Below, piece after piece: positions 37,336 to 49,130 of a stretch of DNA of 64,000 nucleotides; the stretch's first letter is position 1; each line of letters starts with the position of its first letter. The notes under the pieces are model-generated. The model saw only the letters and a program-made list of their open reading frames with translations, searched no databases and was not told the DNA's origin. Made by a program: the position numbers and the translations under genes. This DNA is from Orobanche coerulescens (Eukaryota > Streptophyta > Magnoliopsida > Lamiales > Orobanchaceae), in NCBI GenBank assembly GCA_033398695.1, contig JAWKAU010000221.1, positions 124,001 through 188,000 of the forward strand, written 5' to 3'.

Positions 37336-37996
37336 ACGAGCGGGTGAGCTAAAACGACCATAACTCTCTCGTCCGACTCATTGACTCACCGCTCGAACCA
37401 TTGGAAAGCTAACTCGATGCTCTATAATATTGCAAAGATTCAGAATTTTTGGAGTTACCAAAAATTAATGGTGATCTAACAAAGTCGAACTCATACTTAG
37501 AAAAGTCGTTTAGTAATCCCGAATTCAACAAAACGACACCGAAACCCGAACTGAATAGGAACCGAAGATACGGTTACGAAGTACTCAAAAGACGAATCTA
37601 AGAGCTAGTAGGACACACAATTCCGACCACCCGAAGGCTCGAAATTCGACAACGGAAGGTAATTACCCCAAACTTTGGGAAATTACGAAAATGGCCCAAA
37701 TGCCCGAAAATCACCATACGACAACGAATAATCAAATCAAGCTCACAACACGTATAACAACGTTAAATGAACTTACGAAAACCCCAAACGACGCTTTGAA
37801 CGAGATTCGCAAGAACCGAACTCAAGCGCGGAAAAGTCGCTAAAAGCACGGAACTCAACAAAGCAAAGACCAAACGAACTCGGATGACAAAAGTGCAATT
37901 AAATATTCTCCAATGACGAAACGGCCAAAAGCGAAGTCGTCAAACGGACTTCGCCGAAAAGAAATTTACCAAAATCGAAAATTTGCGGATATTACG

Positions 37997-38001
37997 ATTC
38001 G
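37997..38001. repeat. Altered target-site duplication, right of LTR copy 2
   Basis: ATTCG where copies 1 and 3 have GTTCG. Together with the preceding TTACG (for TTACA) this looks like an inverted AG dinucleotide, probably a consensus error. Confidence 0.7.
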
Positions 38002-39165
38002 GACCCGAATCGATCCGATACGATGAGAACTCGATTTTCTAAAATTCTCATAGGGGCTAGTACACCGAAAATGGGAGAAAATTGAGTCGGCCGCTTTCTT
38101 GATATTTTTCATGATTTGTCCCTATGGGTTTATAAAATTTGACACGTTTTTATTTGGGGTTGTTCGATTCGAATCGGAGCCGATGCGATGAGAACTCGAT
38201 TTTGAAAATTCTCATAGTGGTTAGTACACGGAAAATGGGAGAAAATCGAGTCGGACTATTTTCTTCAATTTTCCACAATTTGTCCCTATGAGTTTATAAA
38301 ATTTGACACGCTTTTATTTGGGGTTGTTCGGACCCGAATCGGAGATGATGCGATGAGAACTCGGTTTTCAGAAAATTCTCATAGTGGTTAGTACACGGAA
38401 AATGGGAGAAAATTGAGTCGGTCCAGTTTCTTCATTTTTCCACAATTTGTCCCTATGGGTTTATAAAATTTGACACGCTTTTATTTGGGGTTGTTCGGAC
38501 CCGAATCGGAGCTGATACGATGAGAACTCGATTTTCGGAAAATTCTCATAGGGGTTAGCACACCGAAAATGGGAGAAAATTGAGTTGGGCCGTTTTCTTG
38601 ATATTTTTTCATGATTTGTCCCTATGGGTTTATAAAATTTGACACGCTTTTATTTGGGGTTGTTCGGACCCGAATCGGAGCTGATGCGATGAGAACTCGG
38701 TTTTCAGAAAATTCTCATAGTGGTTAGTACACGGAAAATGGGAGAAAATTGAGTCGGTCCAGTTTCTTCATTTTTTCCACAATTTGTCCCTATGGGTTTA
38801 TAAAATTTGACACGCTTTGATTTGGGGTTGTTCGGACCCGAATCGGAGCTGATACGATGAGAACTCGATTTTCGGAAAATTCTCATAGGGGTTAGCACAC
38901 CGAAAATGGGAGAAAATTGAGTCGGGCCGTTTTCTTGATATTTTTTCATGATTTGTCCCTATGTGTTTATAAAATTTGACACGCTTTTATTTGGGGTTGT
39001 TCGGATTCGAATCGGAGCTGATGCGATGAGAACTCGATTTTCAGAAAATTCTCATAGTGGTTAGTACACGGAAAATGGGAGAAAATCGAGTCGGACTGTT
39101 TTCTTCATTTTTCCACAATTTGTCCCTATGGGTTTATAAAATTTGACACGCTTTTATTTGGGGTT

Positions 39166-39170
39166 GTTCG
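39166..39170. repeat. Target-site duplication, left of LTR copy 3
   Basis: GTTCG before the TG terminus; pairs with 42175-42179. Confidence 0.95.
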
Positions 39171-39918
39171 TGTAACATCCCCAAAACCGTATGGGAATAT
39201 TACACGCCGTAGACCCTTTCCACAAGGATCTACCAGGCTAAACATCCATAAACAGCCAAGTGCTTGCCCGACCAGGGTCAAACAATAAAATGATACAGAC
39301 CGATATGGTCACTTACACGTGAATACACAGACCGATGAGGTCACACAACCCAATCGATAAAACTGACTTAAATAACATTACCCACACAGGGGCCGAAATA
39401 CAATACAGCGGAAGACTGAAATCGACTCTGACAACACAACAAAAATCAAAATAACTCTCGACTCATGATTAGTATCGCAGCTCGTCATCCTCTTGTGCCA
39501 ATCCTGTGACTGCTCCCCTGAATCTGCATGTACCTGGACGCAAAACAGACATCCACCCCCCGATTACTCGGGGGTTAGTAAAACTCCACTGTTTTACTAG
39601 TGCAAGTATCAAACCATACGAAATGTAACAAGCAAAAAGCAACTACGAATTTAATACGGAAATCCATTATCAAAATGTTCCCGAGAAGTTTTAGAATTTC
39701 GAACTCAAGTAAGAGATATTTGAAAAGGAACACATCATCTCGGGAATTTTTAAAGCAGAAAATCTTTTGGACCTCGAGTCCCAATTTACAAAACCTTTTC
39801 GTAAACAATAGGGCCTTAGCCCGATTCTCGTTTCAAAGCATACTAATTAATATATCATTATGCGTCCGAGATCCATATTTAAAATGTTACCCGAACAATC
39901 ATCTACACGATCACCGTT

Positions 39919-40287
39919 CGTACACATCATGTACCGAACTCCGAGGCCTCGACGGACCTTACCCGACTACACACATTGTTCGTACACATCATGTACCGAA
40001 CTCCGGAGGCCTCAACGGACCCTACCCGACCACACACTGTTCATACACATCATGTACCGAACTCCGAGGCCTCAATGCACCTACCCGGCTACAACATCGT
40101 TCGTACACATCATGTACCGAACTCCGGAGGCCTCGCTGACCCTACCCGGATCACACACCTTGTCCGTACACGTCATGTACCGACTCCAGAGGCCTCGCTG
40201 GACCCTACCAGTTCACACACTTTGTTCGTACACATCATGTACCGAACTCCGCAGGCCTCGCTGACCCTACCTAGATCACACACACAT
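39919..40287. repeat. Minisatellite inside LTR copy 3, 6 units of about 61-63 bp
   Basis: Same six-unit array, beginning at about 39919 with CGTACACATCATGTACCG and GAGGCCTC cores and ending before CACACACATCGACTCGAC. Confidence 0.92.
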
Positions 40288-41029
40288 CGACTCGACACAA
40301 TTCATAATCATTAAATGTCAAGTCATTCCACATTACGCCGAAATGTACAATCAAGCATGTAAACCAAAACAACACAAACATCATGATCATCACAACGACT
40401 CTTAACCAACACAATACACATTCGGTACACAATACTTTGAACAAACACATGTACAACCATCTCATATGTACATCGCAATCCTGCACAAATGGCACAACGC
40501 CTAACACGTATACCAATATATCACTATTATCACAAAGCCTTCAAATTTCGGAAAACACAACCAACTCAACGGAACATATTTACGGAGGCAAGCAAAATCG
40601 TCATACAAATCATACGTAATTACTATTCACAAGATACAAGTCGTATAATAAGATACTTGCCTTAATAACCGCTTCCGAATGCTCCGAAGAACACGGTTCG
40701 ACCGGGAAGCTCGGACCCCAAAGAAGGCAACGAACGGAAGGGTTCCGACTCGAGTTCTTCACAAGAATTCGCTCCTAAGTCACAACGATATCAATTCAAT
40801 CATAATTCTACGAAAACGTATGGAACTTCCCAAGTTCTACCCATTGAAGCATTTTATCGGACACTTTGAGGGCGTAGTCCAATTTAATCGATTATTCAAA
40901 GAAATACTCAAATCCGTTCCACAAAACTTCAAGGGTATGAATGATTACGAGTTTACAATCGAGTTCTAACAATAATATGAATCAAAACGAAGCAAATCGG
41001 CCAAAACACCAAGAAACCTCAAGAACATC

Positions 41030-41220
41030 CAAAAACCAAAAGTTTAGGTGTTCTTACCTTCGATCCGGGTGGAAGATGATGTTAATCCATGATTACAACT
41101 TCCAAAACATGTTGCTCTATGTCATAACTATCCAAATCCATCCATTATTGACGAAGAAACGCGAAGAAACGAAGAAAAAGGGTGAAAATGGCCGGATGAC
41201 TCGGTCCAGGCCCTTAAATA
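41030..41220 (-). promoter_or_regulatory. Putative LTR promoter, leader and splice donor (minus strand), copy 3
   Basis: TATA-like TATTTAA on the minus strand at 41214-41220, CT-rich leader below it and a GAAGGTAAGAACACC donor-like motif near 41056. Same interpretation and same limits as for copy 1. Confidence 0.43.
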
Positions 41221-41246
41221 GCCGACCCTGGCCGGCAGGGACTCGA

Positions 41247-41471
41247 CCGTGTCCTGCTAGACACGGCCGCGTCGCCCGATAGTGACCCGTCCGACAGCGA
41301 CTCGGCATGACTCGACCGTGTCCTGGAACACGGTCGGGCGTCTGGGCAGTCGATTCTGGCCTATCCGGAAGAGTTCGACTCGGCCGTGCCAGACGACACG
41401 GTCGGGTCCTGAGGCAGAGACTTCGGCATTTCTGGACGAGTACGGCACGGGCCGTGTCGGACGACACGGCC
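41247..41471. repeat. GC-rich inverted-repeat cluster, LTR copy 3
   Basis: CCGTGTC 41247-41253 faces GACACGG 41260-41266; GGCCGTGTC 41450-41458 faces GACACGGCC 41463-41471 with loop GGAC. Further CCGTGTC and ACACGG pairs lie between. Arrangement as in copy 1. Confidence 0.8.
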
Positions 41472-42174
41472 GAGTTCGGCCGGCAGTGATCGGCCAATAA
41501 CGAGCGGGTGAGCTAAAATGACCATAACTCTCTCGTCCGGACTCCGATTGACTCACCGTTCGAACCATTGGAAAGCTAACTCGATGCTCTATAATATTGC
41601 AAGATTCAGAATTTTGGGAGTTACCAAAAATTAATGGTGATCTAACATTGTCGAACTCATACTTAGAAAAGTCGTTTAGTAATCTGAATTCAACAAAGCG
41701 ACACGAAACCCGAACCTGAATACGAACCGAAGATACGGTTACGAAGTACTCACAAAGACGAATCTAAGAGCTAGTAGGACACACAATTCCGACCACCCGA
41801 AGGCTCGAAATTCGACAACGGAAGGTAATTACCCCAAACTTTGGGAAATTACGAAAATGGCCCAAATGCCCGAAAATCACCATACGACAACGAATAATCA
41901 AACCGAAGCTCACAACACGTATAACAACGTTAAATGAACTTACGAAAAACCCCAAACGACAGTTTCGAACGAGATTCGCAAGAACCGAACTCAAGCGCGG
42001 AAAAGTCGCTAAAAAGCACGGAACTCAACAAAGCAGCACCGAAACGAACTCGGATGACAAAAAGTGCAGAATTAAATATTCTCCGAATGACGAAACGGTC
42101 AAAAGCGAGTCGTCAAAATGGACTTCGGCCGAAAAAAGAAATTTACCGAAAATCGAAAATTTGCGGATATTACA

Positions 42175-42179
42175 GTTCG
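42175..42179. repeat. Target-site duplication, right of LTR copy 3
   Basis: GTTCG directly after the CA terminus; pairs with 39166-39170. Confidence 0.95.
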
Positions 42180-42862
42180 GACCCGAATCAGATCTGATAC
42201 GATGAGAACTCGATTTTCGGAAAATTCTCATAGGGGCTAGTACACCGAAAATGGGAGAAAATTGAGTCGGGCCGTTTTCTTGATATTTTTTCATGATTTG
42301 TCCCTATGGGTTTATAAAATTTGACACGTTTTTATTTGGGGTTGTTCAGATTCGAATCGGAGCTGATGCGATGAGAACTCAGTTTTCAGAAAATTCTCAT
42401 AGTGGTTAGTACACGGAAAATGGGAGAAAATCGAGTCGGACTATTTTCTTCAATTTTCCACAATTTGTCCCTATGAGTTTATAAAATTTGACACGCTTTT
42501 ATTTGGGGTTGTTCGGACCCGAATCGGAGATGATGCGATGAGAACTCGGTTTTCAGAAAATTCTCATAGTGGTTAGTACACGGAAAATGGGAGAAAATTG
42601 AGTCGGTCCAGTTTCTTCATTTTTCCACAATTTGTCCCTATGGGTTTATAAAATTTGACACGCTTTTATTTGGGGTTGTTCGGACCCGAATCGGAGCTGA
42701 TACGATGAGAACTCGATTTTCGGAAAATTCTCATAGGGGTTAGCACACCGAAAATGGGAGAAAATTGAGTTGGGCCGTTTTCTTGATATTTTTTCATGAT
42801 TTGTCCCTATGGGTTTATAAAATTTGACACGCTTTTATTTTGGGTTGTTCAGATTCGAATCG

Positions 42863-43700
42863 GAGCTTATGCGATGAGAACTCGTTTTTCAGAAAATTCT
42901 TATAGTGGTTAGTACACGGAAAATGGGAGAAAATCGAGTCGGACTATTTTCTTCATTTTTCCACAATTTGTCCCTATGAGTTTATAAAATTTGACACGCT
43001 TTTATTTGGGGTTGTTCGGACCCGAATCGGAGCTGATGCGATGAGAACTCGGTTTTCAGAAAATTCTCATAGTGGTTAATACACGGAAAATGGGAGAAAA
43101 TTGAGTCGGTCCAGTTTCTTCATTTTCCACAATTTGTCCATATGGGTTTATAAAATTTGACACGCTTTTATTTGGGGTTGTTCGGACCCGAATCGGAACT
43201 AATACAATGAGAACTCGATTTTCGGAAAATTCTCATAGGGACTAGCACACCGAAAATGGGAGAAAATTGAGTCGGACCATTTTCTTGATATTTTTTCATA
43301 ATTTGTCCCTATGGGTTTGTAAAATTTGACACGCTTTTATTTGGGGTTGTTCGGATCCGAATCGGAGCTGATGCGATGAGAACTCGGTTTTCAGAAAATT
43401 CTCATAGGGGTTAGTACACGGAAAATGGGAGAAAATCGAGTCGGACTGTTTTCTTCATTTTTCCATAATTTGTCCCTATGGGTTTATAAAATTTGACACG
43501 CTTTTATTTGGGGTTGTTCGGACCCGAATCGGATCTGATACGATGAGAACTCGATTTTCGGAAAATTCTCATAGAGGCTAGTACACCGAAAATGAGAGAA
43601 AATTGAGTCGGGTCGTTTTCTTGATATTTTTTCATTATTTGTCCCTATGGGTTTATAAAATTTGACACGCTTTTATTTGGGGTTGTTCAGATTCGAATCG
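42863..43700. repeat. Separate copy of the first half of the 12-monomer block
   Basis: Markers GGAGCTTATGCG, TTAATACACGG, GTCCATATGGG, ATACAATGAG, GGGTTTGTAAAATTTG, CATAGAGGCTAG and TTCATTATTTG in the same order as 50381-51250, but the following monomers lack TTTGACACTC. The two halves thus exist apart and are joined only in the three blocks to the right. Confidence 0.75.
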
Positions 43701-45530
43701 GAGCTGATGCGATGAGAACTCAGTTTTCAGAAAATTCTCATAGTGGTTAGTACACGGAAAATGGGAGAAAATCGAGTCGGACTATTTTCTTCATTTTTCC
43801 ACAATTTGTCCCTATGGGTTTATAAAATTTGACACGCTTTTATTTGGGGTTGTTCGGACCCGAATCGGAGCTGATGCGATGAGAACTCGGTTTTCAGAAA
43901 ATTCTCATAGTGGTTAGTACACGGAAAATGGGAGAAAATTGAGTCGGTCCAGTTTCTTCATTTTTTCCACAATTTGTCCCTATGGGTTTATAAAATTTGA
44001 CACGCTTTTATTTGGGGTTGTTCGGACCCGAATCGGAGCTGATACGATGAGAACTCGATTTTCGGAAAATTCTCATAGGGGTTAGCACACCGAAAATGGG
44101 AGAAAATTGAGTCGGGCCGTTTTCTTGATATTTTTTCATGATTTGTCCCTATGTGTTTATAAAATTTGACACGCTTTTATTTGGGGTTGTTCGGATTCGA
44201 ATCGGAACTGATGCGATGAGAACTCGATTTTCAGAAAATTCTCATAGTGGTTAGTACACGGAAAATGGGAGAAAATCGAGTGAATTTATTTTCTTCATTT
44301 CTCCACAATTTGTCCCTATGGGTTTATAAAATTTGACACGCTTTTATTTGGGGTTGTTCGGACCGAATCGGATCGATACGATGAGAACTCGATTTTGGAA
44401 AATTCTCATAGGGGCTAGTACACCGAAAATGGGAGAAAATTGAGTCGGGCCGTTTTCTTGATATTTTTTCATGATTTGTCCCTATGGGTTTATAAAATTT
44501 GACACGCTTTTATTTGGGGTTGTTCGGACCCGAATCGGAGCTGATACGATGAGAACTCGATTTTCGGAAAATTCTCATAGGGGCTAGTACACCGAAAATG
44601 GGAGAAAATTGAGTCGGGCCGTTTTCTTGATATTTTTTCATGATTTGTCCCTATGGGTTTATAAAATTTGACACGCTTTTATTTGGGGTTGTTCGGACCC
44701 GAATCGGAGCTGATACGATGAGAACTCGATTTTCGAAAAATTCTCATAGGGGTTAGCACACCGAAAATGGGAGAACATTGAGTTGGGCCGTTTTCTTGAT
44801 ATTTTTTCATGATTTGTCCCTATGGGTTTATAAAATTTGACACGCTTTTATTTGGGGTTGTTCGGACCCGAATCGGAGCTGATGCGATGAGAACTCGGTT
44901 TTCAGAAAATTCTCATAGTGGTTACTACACGGAAAATGGGAGAAAATTGAGTCGGTCCAGTTTCTTCATTTTTTTCCACAATTTGTCCCTATGGGTTTAT
45001 AAAATTTGACACGCTTTGATTTGGGGTTGTTCGGACCCGAATCGGGTAATACGATGAGAACTCGATTTTCGAAAATTCTCATAGGGGTTAGCACACCGAA
45101 AATGGGAGAAAATTGAGTCGGGCCGTTTTCTTGATATTTTTTCATGATTTGTCCCTATGTGTTTATAAAATTTGACACGCTTTTATTTGGGGTTGTTCGG
45201 ATTCGAATCGGAGCTGATGCGATGAGAACTCGATTTTCAGAAAATTCTCATAGTGGTTAGTACACGGAAAATGGGAGAAAATCGAGTCGGACTGTTTTCT
45301 TCATTTTTCCACAATTTGTCCCTATGGGTTTATAAAATTTGACACGCTTTTATTTGGGGTTGTTCGGACCCGAATCGGATCTGATACGATGAGAACTCGA
45401 TTTTGGATAATTCTCATAGGGGCTAGTACACCGAAAATGGGAGAAAATTGAGTCGGGCCGTTTTCTTGATATTTTTTCATGATTTGTCCCTATGGGTTTA
45501 TAAAATTTGACACGCTTTTATTTGGGGTTG

Positions 45531-48500
45531 TTCGGAGCTGATACGATGAGAACTCGATTTTTGGAAAATTCTCATAGGGGCTAGTACACCGAAAATGGGA
45601 GAAAATTGAGTCGGGCCGTTTTCTTGATATTTTTTCATGATTTGTCCCTATGGGTTTATAAAATTTGACACGCTTTTATTTGGGGTTGTTCGGACCCGAA
45701 TCGGAGCTGATACGATGAGAACTCGATTTTCGAAAAATTCTCATAGGGGTTAGCACACCGAAAATGGGAGAACATTGAGTTGGGCCGTTTTCTTGATATT
45801 TTTTCATGATTTGTCCCTATGGGTTTATAAAATTTGACACGCTTTTATTTGGGGTTGTTCGGACCCGAATCGGAGCTGATGCGATGAGAACTCGGTTTTC
45901 AGAAAATTCTCATAGTGGTTAGTACACGGAAAATGGGAGAAAATTGAGTCGGTCCAGTTTCTTCATTTTTTCCACAATTTGTCCCTATGGGTTTATAAAA
46001 TTTGACACGCTTTGATTTGGGGTTGTTCGGACCCGAATCGGAGCTGATACGATGAGAACTCGATTTTCGGAAAATTCTCATAGGGGTTAGCACACCGAAA
46101 ATGGGAGAAAATTGAGTCGGGCCGTTTTCTTGATATTTTTTCATGATTTGTCCCTATGTGTTTATAAAATTTGACACGCTTTTATTTGGAGTTGTTCGGA
46201 TTCGAATCGGAGCCGATGCGATGAGAACTCGATTTTCGAAAATTCTCATAGTGGTTAGTACACGGAAAATGGGAGAAAATCGAGTCGGACTGCTTTCTTC
46301 ATTTTTCCACAATTTGTCCCTATGGGTTTATATAATTTGACACGCTTTTATTTGGGGTTGTTCGGACCCGAATCGGATCGATACGATGAGAACTCGATTT
46401 TCGGAAAATTCTCATAGGGGCTAGTACACCGCAAATGGGAGAAAATTGAGTTACCCACTTTCCTTGAAATATGATCTTGATTTGTCCCTATGGGTTTATA
46501 AAATTTGACACGCTTTTATTTGGGGTTGTTGATTCGAATCGGAGCCGATGCGATGAGAACTCGGTTTTGAAAATTCTCATAGTGGTTAGTACACGGAAAA
46601 TGGGAGAAAATCGAGTCTGTCTATTTTCATCATTTTTACAAAATTTGTCCCTATGAGTTTATAAAATTTGACACGCTTTTATTTGGGGTTGTTCGGACCC
46701 GAATCGGAGCTGATGCGATGAGAACTCGGTTTTTAGAAAATTCTCATAGTGGTTAGTACACGGAAAATGGGAGAAAATTGAGTCGGTCCAGTTTCTTCAT
46801 TTTTCCACAATTTGTCCCTATGGGTTTATAAAATTTGACACGCTTTTATTTGGGGTTGTTCGGACCCGAATCGGAGCTGATACGATGAGAACTCGATTTT
46901 CGAAAAATTCTCATAGGGGTTAGCACACCGAAAATGGGAGAAAATTGAGTTGGGCCGTTTTCTTGATATTTTTTCATGATTTGTCCCTATGGGTTTATAA
47001 AATTTGACACGCTTTTATTTTGGGTTGTTGATTCGAATCGGAGCTTATGCGATGAGAACTCGTTTTGAGAAAATTCTTATAGTGGTTAGTACGGAAAATG
47101 GGAGAAAATCGAGTCGGACTATTTTCTTCATTTTTCCACAATTTGTCCCTATGGGTTTATAAAATTTGACACGCTTTTATTTGGGGTTGTTCGGACCGAA
47201 TCGGATCGATACGATGAGAACTCGATTTTGGAAAATTCTCATAGGGGCTAGTACACGAAAATGGGAGAAAATTGAGTCGGGCCGTTTTCTTGATATTTTT
47301 TCATGATTTGTCCCTATGGGTTTATAAAATTTGACACGCTTTTATTTGGGGTTGTTCGGAGCTGATACGATGAGAACTCGATTTTCGGAAAATTCTCATA
47401 GGGGCTAGTACACCGAAAATGGGAGAAAATTGAGTCGGGCCGTTTTCTTGATATTTTTTCATGATTTGTCCCTATGGGTTTATAAAATTTGACACGCTTT
47501 TATTTGGGGTTGTTCGGACCCGAATCGGAGCTGATACGATGAGAACTCGATTTTCGAAAAATTCTCATAGGGGTTAGCACACCGAAAATGGGAGAACATT
47601 GAGTTGGGCCGTTTTCTTGATATTTTTTCATGATTTGTCCCTATGGGTTTATAAAATTTGACACGCTTTTATTTGGGGTTGTTCGGACCCGAATCGGAGC
47701 TGATGCGATGAGAACTCGGTTTTCAGAAAATTCTCATAGTGGTTAGTACACGGAAAATGGGAGAAAATTGAGTCGGTCCAGTTTCTTCATTTTTTTCCAC
47801 AATTTGTCCCTATGGGTTTATAAAATTTGACACGCTTTGATTTGGGGTTGTTCGGACCCGAATCGGAGCTGATACGATGAGAACTCGATTTTCGGAAAAT
47901 TCTCATAGGGGCTAGTACACCGAAAATGGGAGAAAATTGAGTCACGCCGTTTTCTTGATATTTTTTCATGATTTGTCCCTATGGGTTTATAAAATTTGAC
48001 ACGCTTTTATTTGGGGTTGTTCAGATTCGAATCGGAGCTGATGCGATGAGAACTCAGTTTTCAGAAAATTCTCATAGTGGTTAGTACACGGAAAATGGGA
48101 GAAAATCGAGTCGGACTATTTTCTTCATTTTTCCACAATTTGTCCCTATGAGTTTATAAAATTTGACACGCTTTTATTTGGGGTTGTTCGGACCCGAATC
48201 GGAGCTGATGCGATGAGAACTCGGTTTTCATAAAATTCTCATAGTGGTTAGTACACGGAAAATGGGAGAAAATTGAGTCGGTCCAGTTTCTTCATTTTTC
48301 CACAATTTGTCCCTATGGGTTTATAAAATTTGACACGCTTTTATTTGGGGTTGTTCGGACCCGAATCGGAGCTGATACGATGAGAACTCGATTTTCGAAA
48401 AATTCTCATAGGGGTTAGCACACCGAAAATGGGAGAAAATTGAGTTGGGCCGTTTTCTTGATATTTTTTCATGATTTGTCCCTATGGGTTTATAAAATTT

Positions 48501-49130
48501 GACACGCTTTTATTTTGGGTTGTTCAGATTCGAATCGGAGCTTATGCGATGAGAACTCGTTTTTCAGAAAATTCTTATAGTGGTTAGTACACGGAAAATG
48601 GGAGAAAATCGAGTCGGACTATTTTCTTCATTTTTCCACAATTTGTCCCTATGGGTTTATAAAATTTGACACGCTTTTATTTGGGGTTGTTCGGACCCGA
48701 ATCGGATCTGATACGATGAGAACTCGATTTTTGGAAAATTCTCATAGGGGCTAGTACACCGAAAATGGGAGAAAATTGAGTCGGGCCGTTTTCTTGATAT
48801 TTTTTCATGATTTGTCCCTATGGGTTTATAAAATTTGACACGCTTTTATTTGGGGTTGTTCGGAGCTGATACGATGAGAACTCGATTTTCGGAAAATTCT
48901 CATAGGGGCTAGTACACCGAAAATGGGAGAAAATTGAGTCGGGCCGTTTTCTTGATATTTTTTCATGATTTGTCCCTATGGGTTTATAAAATTTGACACG
49001 CTTTTATTTGGGGTTGTTCGGACCCGAATCGGAGCTGATACGATGAGAACTCGATTTTCGAAAAATTCTCATAGGGGTTAGCACACCGAAAATGGGAGAA
49101 CATTGAGTTGGGCCGTTTTCTTGATATTTT
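45531..49130. repeat. Higher-order repeat zone with 11-bp-deleted marker monomers
   Basis: Monomers reading GTTCGGAGCTGATACG occur near 45531, 47356 and 48859 (another at 56857). They lack the 11 bp between the two CGGA copies of GTTCGGACCCGAATCGGAGCTG, a simple slippage deletion between 4-bp direct repeats. Each is followed two monomers later by the marker GAGAACATTGAGTTGGG (45772, 47591, 49095, 57091). The spacing of 1.50 kb (9 monomers) and 1.82 kb (11 monomers) shows that multi-monomer blocks were copied. Confidence 0.75.
46430..46490. repeat. Locally degenerate monomer patch
   Basis: One R monomer has CGCAAATGGG for CGAAAATGGG, then a scrambled run (TTACCCACTTTCCTTGAAAT, ATGATCTTGATTTGTCC) where the class tail TTGATATTTTTTCATGATTTG should be. 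The flanks return to the consensus immediately. It could be a real diverged monomer or a patch of poor consensus. Confidence 0.6.

Larger units (their letters stand above)
35020..37996. mobile_element. Solo LTR, copy 2 (about 2977 bp)
   Basis: Near-identical to copies 1 and 3 over its whole length, starting TGTAACATCC. The end reads GGATATTACG followed by ATTCG, where the others read GGATATTACA and GTTCG; the AG/GA swap hides the canonical CA end and the right duplication. Its distal 450 bp has changes such as CGACGCTTTG for CGACAGTTTCG (near 37790), and AAGTGCAATT for AAGTGCAGAATT, which look like the changes in neighbouring satellite monomers. No internal retrotransposon region. It is not an independent insertion, since position, flanks and flank variants equal those of the other copies. 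Confidence 0.87.
34500..38650. repeat. Composite higher-order unit, copy 2
   Basis: Second copy of the satellite + LTR + satellite unit, 4.15 kb. The distal part of the LTR and the first satellite monomers after it (about 37540-38215) show many small deletions relative to copies 1 and 3. The proximal LTR part agrees closely with copy 3. Confidence 0.85.
37997..39170. repeat. Satellite array between LTR copies 2 and 3
   Basis: Seven monomers (1174 bp) matching 33843-35019 one for one, including GACACGTTTTTATT, TTCAATTTTCC and GGAGATGATGCG. The first two monomers are shortened by deletion-type changes (GAATCGATCCGATACG, TTTTCTAAAATT, GGCCGCTTTC); from about 38220 on the sequence is clean. No gene. 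Confidence 0.95.
39171..42174. mobile_element. Solo LTR, copy 3 (3004 bp)
   Basis: The cleanest and longest copy: TGTAACATCC ... GGATATTACA with GTTCG on both sides. It shares the proximal variants of copy 2 (CAGGGGCCGAAATACAATAC near 39390; GCCCGACCAGGG near 39265) but agrees with copy 1 in its distal half. No internal coding domain. Like the others it holds the minisatellite, the GC-rich hairpin cluster and the minus-strand TATA-like box. A 96-codon open frame starting at 40679 exists only because ATG replaces the ACG of copies 1 and 2, and it has no recognisable domain. Confidence 0.88.
38650..42835. repeat. Composite higher-order unit, copy 3
   Basis: Third copy. The match to the units before it ends near 42835. 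There the satellite switches from the expected TTTTATTTGGGGTTGTTCGG to TTTTATTTTGGGTTGTTCAG followed by GGAGCTTATGCG. This marks the right border of the tandem amplification. Confidence 0.83.

Noticed and set aside
30860..42174. A larger retrotransposon with LTR copies 1 and 2 (or 2 and 3) as its two LTRs and the DNA between as internal region
   Set aside because: The DNA between the copies is ordinary satellite in phase, with no primer-binding site, polypurine tract or gag-pol, and each copy has its own GTTCG flank.
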